This document shows positions 53,458-61,967 of a stretch of DNA of 64,000 bases, one piece after another. Origin of the DNA: Myxococcus virescens (GTDB taxonomy: Bacteria > Myxococcota > Myxococcia > Myxococcales > Myxococcaceae). Position 1 is the first letter of the stretch; every line of letters starts with the position of its first letter. The position numbers were made by a program, and so were the translations under genes. Under the pieces are notes generated by a model. The model worked only from the letters and a program-made list of their open reading frames with translations, searched no databases and was not told where the DNA came from. The stretch is taken from positions 162,256-226,255 of the forward strand of contig NZ_FNAJ01000009.1 in assembly GCF_900101905.1 (NCBI RefSeq), given 5' to 3'.

Positions 53458-54603
53458 ATGCGCTTCGACACGCTTGCCATTCACGCCGGTCAGGAGCCGG
53501 ACCCCACCACCGGCGCCATCATGACGCCCGTCTACCTGTCTTCCACCTACGTCCAGGATGGCCCCGGAGAGCACAAGGGCTACGAGTACAGCCGGACGCA
53601 GAACCCCACCCGCAAGGCGCTCCAGGACTGTCTGGCCGCGCTCGAGGGGGCGAAGTACGGCGCGGCCTTCGCCTCGGGCCTGGCGGGCACGGACATGCTG
53701 ATGCACATGCTGGATTCGGGCGACCACGTGGTCGTCTCGGACGATGTGTACGGCGGCACCTTCCGCCTCTTCGACAAGGTGTTCCGGCGGGCCGGGCTGC
53801 ACTTCTCCTTCGTGGACCTGTCCAAGCCGGAGAACTTCGAGGCGGCGATTACGCCGAAGACGAAGATGGTGTGGGTGGAGTCCCCCACCAACCCGATGCT
53901 CAAGCTCATCGACCTGGCGCGCATCGCCGAGGTCGCCAAGAAGCGGAACATCCTCTCCGTCGCCGACAACACGTTCATGACGCCGTACTTCCAGCGCCCG
54001 CTGGACCTCGGCTTCGACGTGGTGGCGCACTCCACCACCAAGTACATCAACGGCCACAGCGACGTGGTGGGCGGCTTCGTCTGCACCAGCCGTGAGGACG
54101 TGGCAGAGAAGATGTACTTCCTCCAGAACGCGGTGGGCGGCGTGTCCGGCGCCTTCGACAGCTTCATGGTGCTGCGCGGCGTGAAGACGCTGCACGTGCG
54201 CATGGACCGCCACGCCTCCAACGCGATGAAGGTGGCGCAGTTCCTGGCGTCCCACCCGAAGGTGAAGAAGGTCACCTACCCGGGCCTGGAGTCGCACCCG
54301 CAGCACGCGCTGGCGAAGCAGCAGATGTCCGGCTTTGGCGGCATGGTGACCTTCGACATCCAGGGGGGCCTGGAGGCGGCCCGCACCTTCCTCAAGACGG
54401 TGAAGGTGTTCGCCTGCGCCGAGTCGCTCGGTGGCGTCGAGTCCCTCATCGAGCACCCGGCCATCATGACCCACGCCTCCATTCCCAAGGAGACGCGCGA
54501 GCAGCTGGGCATCACCGACGGCTTCATCCGCCTGTCCGTGGGCATCGAGGACGCGCGGGACCTGGTGGACGACCTGTCCCAGGCGCTCGACGCCGCGAAG
54601 TAG
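53458..54603 (+). CDS. Cystathionine gamma-synthase/gamma-lyase family PLP enzyme
   Basis: A 381-residue enzyme of the Cys/Met metabolism PLP family. PVYLSSTYV, YSRTQNPTRKALQDCLAALEGAKYG, ASGLAGTDMLMHMLDSGDHVV, SPTNPMLKLIDLARIAEVAK, DNTFMTPYFQRPLDLGFDVVAHSTTKYINGHSDVVGG (PLP Lys in HSTTKYINGH) and ESLGGVESLIEHPAIMTH are typical. Gamma-synthase and gamma-lyase cannot be separated by sequence alone; with the cystathionine beta-synthase 3 kb away the lyase role (reverse transsulfuration) is favoured. The ATG lies 47 bases after the crotonase stop. A hairpin follows. Confidence 0.9.
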   Translation: MRFDTLAIHAGQEPDPTTGAIMTPVYLSSTYVQDGPGEHKGYEYSRTQNPTRKALQDCLAALEGAKYGAAFASGLAGTDMLMHMLDSGDHVVVSDDVYGGTFRLFDKVFRRAGLHFSFVDLSKPENFEAAITPKTKMVWVESPTNPMLKLIDLARIAEVAKKRNILSVADNTFMTPYFQRPLDLGFDVVAHSTTKYINGHSDVVGGFVCTSREDVAEKMYFLQNAVGGVSGAFDSFMVLRGVKTLHVRMDRHASNAMKVAQFLASHPKVKKVTYPGLESHPQHALAKQQMSGFGGMVTFDIQGGLEAARTFLKTVKVFACAESLGGVESLIEHPAIMTHASIPKETREQLGITDGFIRLSVGIEDARDLVDDLSQALDAAK

Positions 54604-54633
54604 CCGTCAGGGCCTCGCGCCCCTTCGGTTTCC

Positions 54634-54682
54634 AGGGCCTCCCCGCGCTCGCCTTTCCGGAAGCGCGCGGAGGCCCTTGTCA
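54634..54682 (+). terminator. Terminator after the cystathionine enzyme
   Basis: AGGGCCTCCCCGCGCT (54634-54649) pairs with the right arm 54662-54677 with one mismatch, followed by TGTCA. It lies 31 bases after the stop. Confidence 0.65.
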
Positions 54683-54751
54683 TGTGGAGGCGGCGTGCTG
54701 ATTTGCTAGTCTGCCCGCTCAGGCAGTGCCCGCCCCTGGAGACCGACCCCC

Positions 54752-55174
54752 ATGACCCGAGAAGAAGCGCAGATGCTGGCGCAGGCGTTCCTCGCCGCCA
54801 ACGGCAGCCCCAACAGCGTCGGCATCAACCCGCAGGGCTTCGGCGGCGTCGCCCTGGGCGATGCGCAGCTCTACTTCGAGTGGCACGACAAGGAGCAGGC
54901 GCTGGAGTGCAGCGCCCTCATCCACCGGTTCCGGGACACCCCCAAGCCGGGCATCCTGGAGGGCTTCCAGGACGAGCAGAAGAAGGGCACCGACACCGGC
55001 GGCGGCACCGTGGACTTCGAGCCGGAGAACAAGTCCCTGTTCCTCAGCCGCACCTACACCACGGCGCCGCAGATCCCCATCTTCAACGACGACATGAAGC
55101 GGTTGATGAAGGCCAGCATCGAGTGGAGCAGCACCGTCCTGAACCGGGTGGCGGACCGCGTCTTCGGACGCTGA
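54752..55174 (+). CDS. Small protein, putative secretion chaperone or immunity protein (copy 1)
   Basis: A 140-residue soluble protein. It shares the spine [29 protein letters not shown] and DMKRLMKASIEWSSTVLNRVADRVF with the protein at 56283, and about half of the aligned positions look identical by eye. The helix-strand-strand-helix layout with an acidic beta-rich middle and a C-terminal helix resembles CesT-type secretion chaperones; this is a structural guess, not a family hit. Its neighbour 55281 is a lipase-like enzyme, so a chaperone or immunity role is plausible. GGAG precedes the ATG. Confidence 0.68.
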   Translation: MTREEAQMLAQAFLAANGSPNSVGINPQGFGGVALGDAQLYFEWHDKEQALECSALIHRFRDTPKPGILEGFQDEQKKGTDTGGGTVDFEPENKSLFLSRTYTTAPQIPIFNDDMKRLMKASIEWSSTVLNRVADRVFGR

Positions 55175-55176
55175 TC

Positions 55177-55197
55177 CTTTGCCGCAGTGCGGCAAAG
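55177..55197 (+). terminator. Compact hairpin after copy 1
   Basis: CTTTGCCGCA and TGCGGCAAAG pair perfectly around one base, three bases after the stop. No T-run follows, so it may be an attenuator or RNA-processing element rather than a full terminator. Confidence 0.5.
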
Positions 55198-55280
55198 TGA
55201 GGGGCATCGCAACTTCCCGGACCCTGGGACGATAATCCCCTCACCAGCAGTCCACTCCTTCCAAATCGCCTGGAGCCCCC

Positions 55281-56279
55281 ATGAACCCCATCGAGCGCGG
55301 CCGGAAACTCATCAACACGGTCCGTACCGGTGCCGAGAAGGCCATTGACCGTACGCAGGACGCCGTGGGTAACGCCGTCGACAACGTGAAGGACGCCGCG
55401 GCTGCCGGTGGCCGCAAGGTCGGCCAGTTCGTGGACGGCTTCGAGAACGCCGTCTCCGGCACCGCCCGGGGCGTGGGCAACGTCGTCGGCGGCGCCGCGC
55501 GGGGCGTGCAGGAGTTCTTCGGCGGCGGCAACCAGCCGGACCGCGTGCATGACGGCAAGCTGCTGGGCGCGGACGGCGCGACGTTCCCGCCGGGCACCCC
55601 GCTGGCGGACATCCCGGGCGTGACGCCGGCCAACAACCCGAACCCGCAGTCGACCATCCTCTACGTCAACGGCATCCTGACGACGAAGGAGACCCAGTCG
55701 GAGAGCCTGCAGGCCATCGCCAACGCGACGGGCTCGCGCGTCGTCGGCATCCACAACGCCACCGAGGGCATGGGCGCGGACCTGGCCCAGTGCGTGAAGG
55801 ACAAGCTGGACAAGGGTACCAACCCCGCAGTGGACACCCTGGCGGACGCGCTCTACACCGAGCTCAAGGCCGGCCGTGACGTGCACCTGATGGCGCACAG
55901 CCAGGGTGGCCTCGTCTCCAGCCGCGCGCTGAACGACGTGTACAACCGGCTGCGCATCGAAGATGGGATGTCCAAGCAGGACGCCAGGGCGCTGATGGGG
56001 AAGATCAACGTGGAGACGTTCGGCGGCGCCGCCGCCACGTACCCGGACGGCCCGAACTACGTGCACTACGTGAACCGTGGCGACCCGGTCCCCAGCATGT
56101 TCGGCCTGGGCCCCATCCCGGACAAGTGGAACCCCGTCGCGGACGGTGGCAAGGGCTCCAAGGTCCACCAGTTCAACGAGTTCCACCTGAACCCGTTCGA
56201 CGGCCACAGCTTCGAGGACGTCTACCTCAAGAACCGCGTGCCGTTCGACCAGGCCCGCGAAGGCAACTTCAACAAGTAA
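55281..56279 (+). CDS. Lipase-like alpha/beta-hydrolase, candidate exported effector
   Basis: A 332-residue enzyme. Residues 14-83 are an amphipathic, Gly/Ala-rich repeat region (EKAIDRTQDAVGNAVDNVKDAAAAG, GTARGVGNVVGGAARG) with no classical signal peptide. The hydrolase domain begins near TILYVNGILTTKE (residue 125). Catalytic candidates are Ser207 in AHSQGG, Asp268 in VNRGDPVPSMFG and His309 in FDGHSFEDVY, in the order and spacing of lipases and cutinase-like esterases. It sits between two paralogous small proteins and is followed by one of them after three bases. Function as a phospholipase-type toxin or effector is inferred. Confidence 0.8.
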   Translation: MNPIERGRKLINTVRTGAEKAIDRTQDAVGNAVDNVKDAAAAGGRKVGQFVDGFENAVSGTARGVGNVVGGAARGVQEFFGGGNQPDRVHDGKLLGADGATFPPGTPLADIPGVTPANNPNPQSTILYVNGILTTKETQSESLQAIANATGSRVVGIHNATEGMGADLAQCVKDKLDKGTNPAVDTLADALYTELKAGRDVHLMAHSQGGLVSSRALNDVYNRLRIEDGMSKQDARALMGKINVETFGGAAATYPDGPNYVHYVNRGDPVPSMFGLGPIPDKWNPVADGGKGSKVHQFNEFHLNPFDGHSFEDVYLKNRVPFDQAREGNFNK

Positions 56280-56282
56280 CCC

Positions 56283-56822
56283 ATGGCTACCGCTCCCCGC
56301 AGTGGCCTCGCTGGCCTGCTCAGGTCCTGGATTTCGGGCCTGGGCCCCGCAGCTCCGGCGGATACGCCGCTGACGCGGGAGTCTGCCCAGCGACTGGTCC
56401 AGGGCTTTCTCCATGAAGAGGGCACGCCGCCCAGCCCGGGCATCAATCCCCAGGGCTTCGGCGGGCTCTCCGCGGGGGGCGCGTCGCTGTACTTCGAGTG
56501 GTTGGAGGACACCCAGGCGCTGAAGTGCAGCGCCTTGGTGTACCGCTTCCGCGAGCCGCCCAAGCCCGGCGTCATCGAGGGCTTCCAGGCGGAAGAGCGG
56601 GAGGGCACGGATGCCGGTGGCGGCACCGTGGACTACGAGCGGGAGAACCGGGGCCTCTACCTGGCCCGGACGTACACCCGCATGCCGTCCGAGCGCGCCT
56701 TCGCCAAGGAGATGCGCCGGCTGATGAAGGTCAGCATCAAGTGGAACTCCGAAGTGTTGGACCGCGTCGCTTCGCGCGTGTTCCACCCGGAGGAACTGGA
56801 ATCCAAGGACACGTCGCGTTGA
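56283..56822 (+). CDS. Small protein, putative secretion chaperone or immunity protein (copy 2)
   Basis: A 179-residue paralogue of the protein at 54752, with a longer N-terminus ([29 protein letters not shown]). Shared features: [60 protein letters not shown] and a C-terminal [26 protein letters not shown] helix. Starting three bases after the hydrolase stop, it must be on the same transcript. The two copies flanking one enzyme suggest effector partners. No other family was recognised. Confidence 0.7.
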   Translation: MATAPRSGLAGLLRSWISGLGPAAPADTPLTRESAQRLVQGFLHEEGTPPSPGINPQGFGGLSAGGASLYFEWLEDTQALKCSALVYRFREPPKPGVIEGFQAEEREGTDAGGGTVDYERENRGLYLARTYTRMPSERAFAKEMRRLMKVSIKWNSEVLDRVASRVFHPEELESKDTSR

Positions 56823-56832
56823 AGTAGCGCCC

Positions 56833-57273
56833 ATGCGCTACTTCGAGGACTTCCAGCCCGGGGACGTGAGCGAACACGGCCCCCACGTGGTGTCGCGCGA
56901 GGAAATCATCGCCTTCGCGACGCAATTCGACCCGCAGCCCTTCCACCTGAGCGACGAAGCCGCCCGCGACAGCATCTTCGGCGGGCTGGTGGCCAGCGGT
57001 TGGCACACCGCCTCGCTGTGTCACCGGCTGTTGGTGGACAGCTTCCTGGGGCAGACGTCCAGCCTGGGCTCGCCCGGCTTGGATGAGCTGCGCTGGCTCA
57101 AGCCCGTGCGTCCGGGGGACACGTTGCACGTGCGGGTGGAGGTCGTCTCCGCCACGCCGTCGCGCAGCAAGCCGGACCGGGGCGCCATCAAGCTCCGCAT
57201 GGAGGTGCGCAACCAGAAGGACGAGGTGGTGATGACGGAGCTGGCGAACGTGCTCTTCGGCCGGCGTCCATGA
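56833..57273 (+). CDS. MaoC-like hot-dog dehydratase
   Basis: A 146-residue (R)-hydratase or acyl dehydratase. [45 protein letters not shown] and [16 protein letters not shown] are the MaoC-like signature; the catalytic Asp-His pair is in FDPQPFH. It lies ten bases downstream of the copy 2 gene on the same strand. Its role with that cassette is unclear; it may simply be a neighbour. A bidirectional terminator follows. Confidence 0.88.
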   Translation: MRYFEDFQPGDVSEHGPHVVSREEIIAFATQFDPQPFHLSDEAARDSIFGGLVASGWHTASLCHRLLVDSFLGQTSSLGSPGLDELRWLKPVRPGDTLHVRVEVVSATPSRSKPDRGAIKLRMEVRNQKDEVVMTELANVLFGRRP

Positions 57274-57280
57274 ACACGAA

Positions 57281-57316
57281 GGGCCTCCCGTTTCCGCTGC
57301 GGAAACGTGGAGGCCC
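57281..57316. terminator. Bidirectional terminator between MaoC and cbs
   Basis: GGGCCTCCCGTTTCCGC (57281-57297) pairs with 57299-57316 apart from one bulged T. It lies between the stops of two converging genes. Confidence 0.8.
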
Positions 57317-57348
57317 TCGGTGCTTCCCGGGCGCGAGCGCGCCGGGGA

Positions 57349-58716
57349 CTACGCCGCCGTGCGGTGCAGGTAGTCGATGAGGTCGATCTTCGTGACGATG
57401 CCGACCACCTTCTCGCCGTCCTTCACCACCGCCACGTTGTCCTGAGCGAAGACTTCGCGCAGGCGGGCGATGCTGGTGTCGAGCGACAGCGCGCCCTGCA
57501 GCGGCGCGATGATGCTGTCGATGGCGTCGGAGAACTTCGCCTTGCCGGCGACCAGCGCGTTGAGCAGGTCGTACTCGTGCACCATGCCCACCGTGCGGCC
57601 GTCGTCGCCCACCACCGGCATCTGGCTGATGCCGTGGCCGCGCATCGTCTCGACCACCTGGTCGACCTTGTCACCGCGGCGCGCCGTCTTCACGTCCTTG
57701 CGCTTGTCGCCCAGGATGTCGCGGATGGTGCCGGCGCCCTTCTCCTCCAGGAAGCCGTTGTCGCGCATCCACTCGTCGGAGTGGAACTTGCTGATGTAGC
57801 TGCTGCCCGAGTCCGGCAGCACGACGACAATCGTCTTGCCCTTGCCCACTTCCTTGGCCAACTGCACCGCGACGTGAATCGCCGCGCCCGAGGAGCCGCC
57901 GGCGAAGATGCCTTCCTCACGCGCCAGGCGGCGCGCGGCGATGAAGCACTGGCGGTCATCGACCTGGCGCACGTCGTCCAGGTGGGTGAAGTCCATGGCG
58001 CCGCACAGCATGTCCTCGCCGATGCCTTCCACCTTGTAGACGTGCGGCTCGGTCAGCTTGCCCGTCTTGAAGTAGCCCTCGTAGACGGAGCCCTCCGGGT
58101 CCACGCCCACGTTCTTGAGGCCGGGAATCTTCTCCTTCAGGAACTTGCCGGCGCCGCTCATGGTGCCGCCGGTGCCCAGGCCCGCGACGAAGTAGTCGAA
58201 CTTGCCCTCGGTCTGCTCGTAGATCTCAGGACCGGTGGTGTTGTAGTGCGCCTCGATGTTGTCGGGGTTGTGGTACTGGTTGAGCATGAACGCGCCCGGC
58301 GTCTCGCGGTGCAGGCGCTTGGCCGTCTCGTAGTAGCTGCGCGGGTCCTCGGCCGGCACGTTCGTCGGCGTCACCACCACCTGAGCGCCCAGCGCCTTGA
58401 GGCGGTTGATCTTCTCCAGGGACATCTTGTCCGGCATGGTGAAGATGCACTTGTAGCCTTTGACGGCCGCGGCCAGCGCCACGCCCATGCCGGTGTTGCC
58501 GGACGTGTTCTCGACGATGGTGCCGCCGGGCTTGAGCTTCCCCTCCCGCTCGGCCTTCTCGAGGATGTAGAGCGCCATGCGGTCCTTGATGGACGCGCCC
58601 GGGTTCATGAACTCGCACTTGACCAGCACGGTCGCGTCGTTCGGCCCGACGAGCTTGTTGAGCTTGACCAGCGGCGTGTTGCCAATGGCGGTGAGGATGT
58701 TCTCGTGGATGTCCAT
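57349..58716 (-). CDS. Cystathionine beta-synthase with tandem CBS domains
   Basis: A 455-residue PLP enzyme that condenses homocysteine with serine. NPGASIKDRMALYILEKAE holds the PLP Lys (SIKDR), SGNTGMG and GTGGTMSGAGKFLKE are the phosphate-binding loops. Residues about 325-455 are two CBS domains (MPVVGDDGRTVGMVHEYDLL, VVGIVTKIDLIDYL), which in eukaryotes sense SAM; bacterial CBS enzymes often lack them. ATG 58716 has GGAAG six bases upstream; an ATG at 58728 is an alternative. With the gamma-lyase-type enzyme at 53458 it forms the reverse transsulfuration route to cysteine. Confidence 0.92.
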   Translation of the reverse strand: MDIHENILTAIGNTPLVKLNKLVGPNDATVLVKCEFMNPGASIKDRMALYILEKAEREGKLKPGGTIVENTSGNTGMGVALAAAVKGYKCIFTMPDKMSLEKINRLKALGAQVVVTPTNVPAEDPRSYYETAKRLHRETPGAFMLNQYHNPDNIEAHYNTTGPEIYEQTEGKFDYFVAGLGTGGTMSGAGKFLKEKIPGLKNVGVDPEGSVYEGYFKTGKLTEPHVYKVEGIGEDMLCGAMDFTHLDDVRQVDDRQCFIAARRLAREEGIFAGGSSGAAIHVAVQLAKEVGKGKTIVVVLPDSGSSYISKFHSDEWMRDNGFLEEKGAGTIRDILGDKRKDVKTARRGDKVDQVVETMRGHGISQMPVVGDDGRTVGMVHEYDLLNALVAGKAKFSDAIDSIIAPLQGALSLDTSIARLREVFAQDNVAVVKDGEKVVGIVTKIDLIDYLHRTAA

Positions 58717-58753
58717 CGCGGCTTCCATAAGTTAATGAGGGTTCGCGGCGCGT

Positions 58754-58782
58754 CTTATATGCCGCCGCACTGGCCCGGTCGA
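58754..58782 (-). promoter_or_regulatory. Promoter of the cystathionine beta-synthase gene
   Basis: On the minus strand TCGACC (58777-58782) and TATAAG (58754-58759) are separated by 17 bases; the -10 matches five of six consensus bases. It lies 26-38 bases upstream of the two possible start codons. Confidence 0.6.
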
Positions 58783-59002
58783 CAGCGTGTGGCCTCTTGC
58801 GACCCTGGAGCGTGTTGAACCCGCCCCGGCGGGCAGGGAGTTCCGACGCACCCGGACGAGGGGGGAGGATGGCCGCCCGTCGGGTTGGCGACAGCCCGGG
58901 GGGCGTCCGGCCATCCGCCCGGACAGGCCTTTGACCCGGATGGGCGCGCCTCCGATACTCGCGTGCGACTTGCGTCAACCCCCTCCGGAGAACCCCGTCG
59001 AT

Positions 59003-60043
59003 ATGGAACTCGAGGCCGCCCTGCGCGACCAGGTGGGACAGGCCATGGGCCGTCCCGTTCCCAACGCCCCCATCACGAAGCTGAAGGGCGAGGCGAGCAG
59101 CCGCTCGTACTACCGCGTTGGCGCGCCGCCCGAGAGCTGGGTGGTGATGGTGATGCCGCCCGACTCGACGAAGAAGAGCGACGAGGCCACCAAGGGCGAG
59201 CCGCCCAAGGAGCTGCCCTTCATCAACGTGCACCGCTACCTGGAGAAGCTGGGCGTGCGGGTGCCGCGCATCCACCGCTACGACGAGCCGGCGGGGATGA
59301 TGGTGATTGAAGATTTGAGTGACATCACCTTCGAGTCCGCGCTGGAGGGCGGCAAGCACCACGAGGCGCTCTACACCCGCGCCGTGGACCTGCTGGCGCG
59401 CCTGCGCGCGGCGGCGGAGAAGGCGGAGGACCCGGACTGCCTGGCCTTCACCCGCGCCTTCGACGAGGACCTCTACGACTGGGAGCTGCACCACTTCCGC
59501 GAGTGGGGCCTGGAGGCGTGGAGTGGCAAGAAGCCCACGGACGCCGAGCGCGCCGAGCTGGACGCCACCTTCCGCGACATCGCCCGGCAGCTGGCCGCCG
59601 CGCCGCGTGGCTTCACGCACCGCGACTACCAGAGCCGCAACATCATGATGAAGGAGGGCGAGCTGGTCGTCATCGACTTCCAGGACGCACTCCAGGGTCC
59701 GCGCCAGTACGACCTGGTGGCGCTCTTGCGCGACAGCTACGTGGAGCTGGACCGCGACTTCGTGGACGCGATGCTGGACCGCTACATCGCCACCTTCCAG
59801 GAGGTGAGCGGCGAGCGCATCGACGCGGCGTCCTTCAAGGCCTTCTTCGACTTGCTCACCATCCAGCGCAAGCTGAAGGACGCGGGCCGCTTCGAGTTCA
59901 TCAACCGGGTGAAGGGCAACCCGGGCTTCCTGGTGTCCATCCCCGCGTCGCTGCGCTACGTGCGTGACGGCTTCGCGCGGCGGCCGGAGCTGCGCAGGCT
60001 GCAGGACCTGGTGGCGAAGTACGTCCCGGAGCTGGCGGCCTGA
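59003..60043 (+). CDS. Aminoglycoside-phosphotransferase-fold sugar kinase (AmgK-like)
   Basis: A 346-residue kinase of the APH/choline kinase fold. HRDYQSRNIM (catalytic Asp208) and VIDFQDA (metal Asp225) are the kinase signature; EGEASSRSYYRV resembles AmgK's N-terminus. AmgK phosphorylates N-acetylmuramic acid or GlcNAc at C1 in the Pseudomonas cell-wall recycling shortcut. The next gene is a sugar nucleotidyltransferase as in amgK-murU, which supports this reading. The upstream spacing to GGAG is longer than ideal. No N-acetylmuramate-6-P etherase is nearby. Confidence 0.8.
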   Translation: MELEAALRDQVGQAMGRPVPNAPITKLKGEASSRSYYRVGAPPESWVVMVMPPDSTKKSDEATKGEPPKELPFINVHRYLEKLGVRVPRIHRYDEPAGMMVIEDLSDITFESALEGGKHHEALYTRAVDLLARLRAAAEKAEDPDCLAFTRAFDEDLYDWELHHFREWGLEAWSGKKPTDAERAELDATFRDIARQLAAAPRGFTHRDYQSRNIMMKEGELVVIDFQDALQGPRQYDLVALLRDSYVELDRDFVDAMLDRYIATFQEVSGERIDAASFKAFFDLLTIQRKLKDAGRFEFINRVKGNPGFLVSIPASLRYVRDGFARRPELRRLQDLVAKYVPELAA

Positions 60044-60044
60044 G

Positions 60045-61073
60045 ATGAAGGCCATGGTCCTCTGCGCGGGGCTGGGCACGCGCCTGCGCCCGCTCACCGA
60101 ACGCTGGCCCAAGCCGGCGATGCCATTCCTGGGACAGCCGCTGCTGCGCTACCACCTGGCGGTGCTGAAGGCCGCGGGCGTGACGGCGGTGGGCATCAAC
60201 ACCCACCACCTGCCGGACACCATGGAGGCGGTGGCCCGCGCCGAGTGCGCTCGCGCGGGGCTGCCGCTGCACGTGGTGAACGAGCCCGTCATCCAGGGCA
60301 CCGGCGGCGGCATCCGCGGCCTGCGGGACTTCCTGTCGGACGGCGACTTCATCGTCTTCAACGGCGACATCCTCTACCCGGTGGACCTGCGGCCGGTGGT
60401 GGCCGTGCACCAGGCGTCCGGCGCGCTGGCCACCCTGGTGCTGCAGCCCATGCCAGTGGGGGAGACGTACGCCGCGGTGGAGCTGGACGCGGAAGGGCGC
60501 GTGCGCCGCATCGCCGGCCACGGCCCTGGCGGTGAAGGCTTGTCGCCGTGGCACTTCACCGGCGTGCACGTGATGTCGCCGCGCGTCTTCGACTTCATGT
60601 CGCCGCGAGGTGAGGAGGACATCAACCGCGGCGTCTATGTCCGTGCCATGGAGGCCGGGCAGCTGGTGCGCGGCGTGCGGGTGGACGGGTATTGGTCCGA
60701 CCTGGGCACGCCGTCGCGCTACCTCGCCACCGTGCAGGACGTGCTCGCGGGGCGCGTGCGGCTGGAGTGGCTGGGCGCGGACTCACCGCTGGCGGGGACC
60801 ACGCGCGGCGCGAGTGGCACCTGGGCGCAAGCGGAGGCCCGCCTGGACGGCACGGCGGAGGGCCCGGTGTACCTGGGGCGGGGCAGCGCGGTGGCCGCCG
60901 GAGCCACCGTGGGGCCGGGCGTGTCGCTGGAGCCGGGCGCGAAGGTGGCTTCGGGGGCGCGGCTCTCGCGAGCCACCGTCTTCGAGGACACCGAGGTGTC
61001 CTCCGGGGAGTCGCTCTCCGAGGTGCTCGCCTGGGGCGCGCACCGGATTGCCGCGCCGCTGAAGGGGCGCTGA
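60045..61073 (+). CDS. Sugar nucleotidyltransferase, MurU-like, with hexapeptide-repeat tail
   Basis: A 342-residue enzyme. LCAGLGTRLRPLTERWPKPAMPF is the nucleotide-binding Rossmann motif; VFNGDILYPVDL holds the metal Asp. This family activates sugar-1-phosphates with NTP. MurU of Pseudomonas is about 220 residues, while this protein adds about 120 residues, whose end (VYLGRGSAVAAGATVGPGVSLEPGAKVASGARLSRATV) is a left-handed beta-helix as in GMP/UMP transferases, so it could be a GDP-mannose or UDP-sugar enzyme instead. It begins one base after the kinase stop. Confidence 0.8.
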   Translation: MKAMVLCAGLGTRLRPLTERWPKPAMPFLGQPLLRYHLAVLKAAGVTAVGINTHHLPDTMEAVARAECARAGLPLHVVNEPVIQGTGGGIRGLRDFLSDGDFIVFNGDILYPVDLRPVVAVHQASGALATLVLQPMPVGETYAAVELDAEGRVRRIAGHGPGGEGLSPWHFTGVHVMSPRVFDFMSPRGEEDINRGVYVRAMEAGQLVRGVRVDGYWSDLGTPSRYLATVQDVLAGRVRLEWLGADSPLAGTTRGASGTWAQAEARLDGTAEGPVYLGRGSAVAAGATVGPGVSLEPGAKVASGARLSRATVFEDTEVSSGESLSEVLAWGAHRIAAPLKGR

Positions 61074-61083
61074 GCCCCGCCGC

Positions 61084-61848
61084 TCAGGCGGCGTGGTAGC
61101 GGGCCAGCACGCAGGTGACGTTGTCGTTGCCACCTGCGGCGTTGGCCATGTCGATGAGCTGCGAGCAGGCCTTCTCCAGCTCCGGCGTGCGCTGCAGGAT
61201 TTCCTGCATCTGCGCGTCCGTCACCATGCCGCTCAGGCCGTCCGAGCAGAGCAGGAAGACATCGTCCTCCTGAGGCTCCACGCGGGAGACATCCACCTGG
61301 ACGTTCTCCTTCATGCCCAGCGCGCGGACGATGACGTTCTTGTGGGGGAAGTTCTCGATTTCCTCCGGCGAGAGCTTCTTCGCCTTGAGGTAGTCGTTGA
61401 GGAGGGAGTGGTCCTCCGTCACCTGCTTCAGGGCGCCGCCGCGGAAGTAGTAGACGCGGCTGTCGCCGACGTGGCCCACGTAGACGGCGCTCTGGGAGAA
61501 GTGCACCGTGACGATGGTGGTGCCCATGCCCTTGTACTTGGACTCGGAGCAGGCCTTCTCGAAGATGCGCGCGTTGGCGAGCTTGACGCCGGTGGCGAGC
61601 CGGTTCTCGTCATAGTTGCGCGTCTTGTCCATCTTGAAGGGCCAGGTGCAGTCCTGGTCCTTGGACGTGAGCTTGTAGAACTCGCCGAGCTCGTCCACCG
61701 CGATGCGGCTGGCGATTTCGCCAGACGAGTGGCCGCCCATGCCATCCGCCACGCAGAAGAGAAACTCTTCCGGGAGCATCAGGAAGTTGTCCTCGTTGTG
61801 ATTCCGCTTCATCCCAACGTGGGTGCTGCCAGCTACCTCGATGCGCAT
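61084..61848 (-). CDS. PP2C-type Ser/Thr protein phosphatase
   Basis: A 254-residue metal-dependent phosphatase. TKRNHNEDN, VADGMGGHSSGEIAS, VGHVGDSRVYYF, LLCSDGLSGMV and GGNDNVTCVLARY are the PP2C metal-binding motifs, all intact. No membrane anchor or kinase domain is attached. Its size and sequence would fit M. xanthus Pph1 (a vegetative growth and development phosphatase), but I cannot confirm the name without a database. It is on the minus strand, converging with the nucleotidyltransferase, and has no partner kinase nearby. It would counter the many Ser/Thr kinases of myxobacteria. Confidence 0.91.
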   Translation of the reverse strand: MRIEVAGSTHVGMKRNHNEDNFLMLPEEFLFCVADGMGGHSSGEIASRIAVDELGEFYKLTSKDQDCTWPFKMDKTRNYDENRLATGVKLANARIFEKACSESKYKGMGTTIVTVHFSQSAVYVGHVGDSRVYYFRGGALKQVTEDHSLLNDYLKAKKLSPEEIENFPHKNVIVRALGMKENVQVDVSRVEPQEDDVFLLCSDGLSGMVTDAQMQEILQRTPELEKACSQLIDMANAAGGNDNVTCVLARYHAA

Positions 61849-61967
61849 GCGCGAGAACTCTTCTAAAGGGGCGAGAAAACGTGGCGCCGAAGGTTAACAA
61901 AGCGCTCGGAAATCGGTCAAAACTCGTGCATCCCGGCCTGACAGGCAGGGGCACCTTGGGCAGGGGC

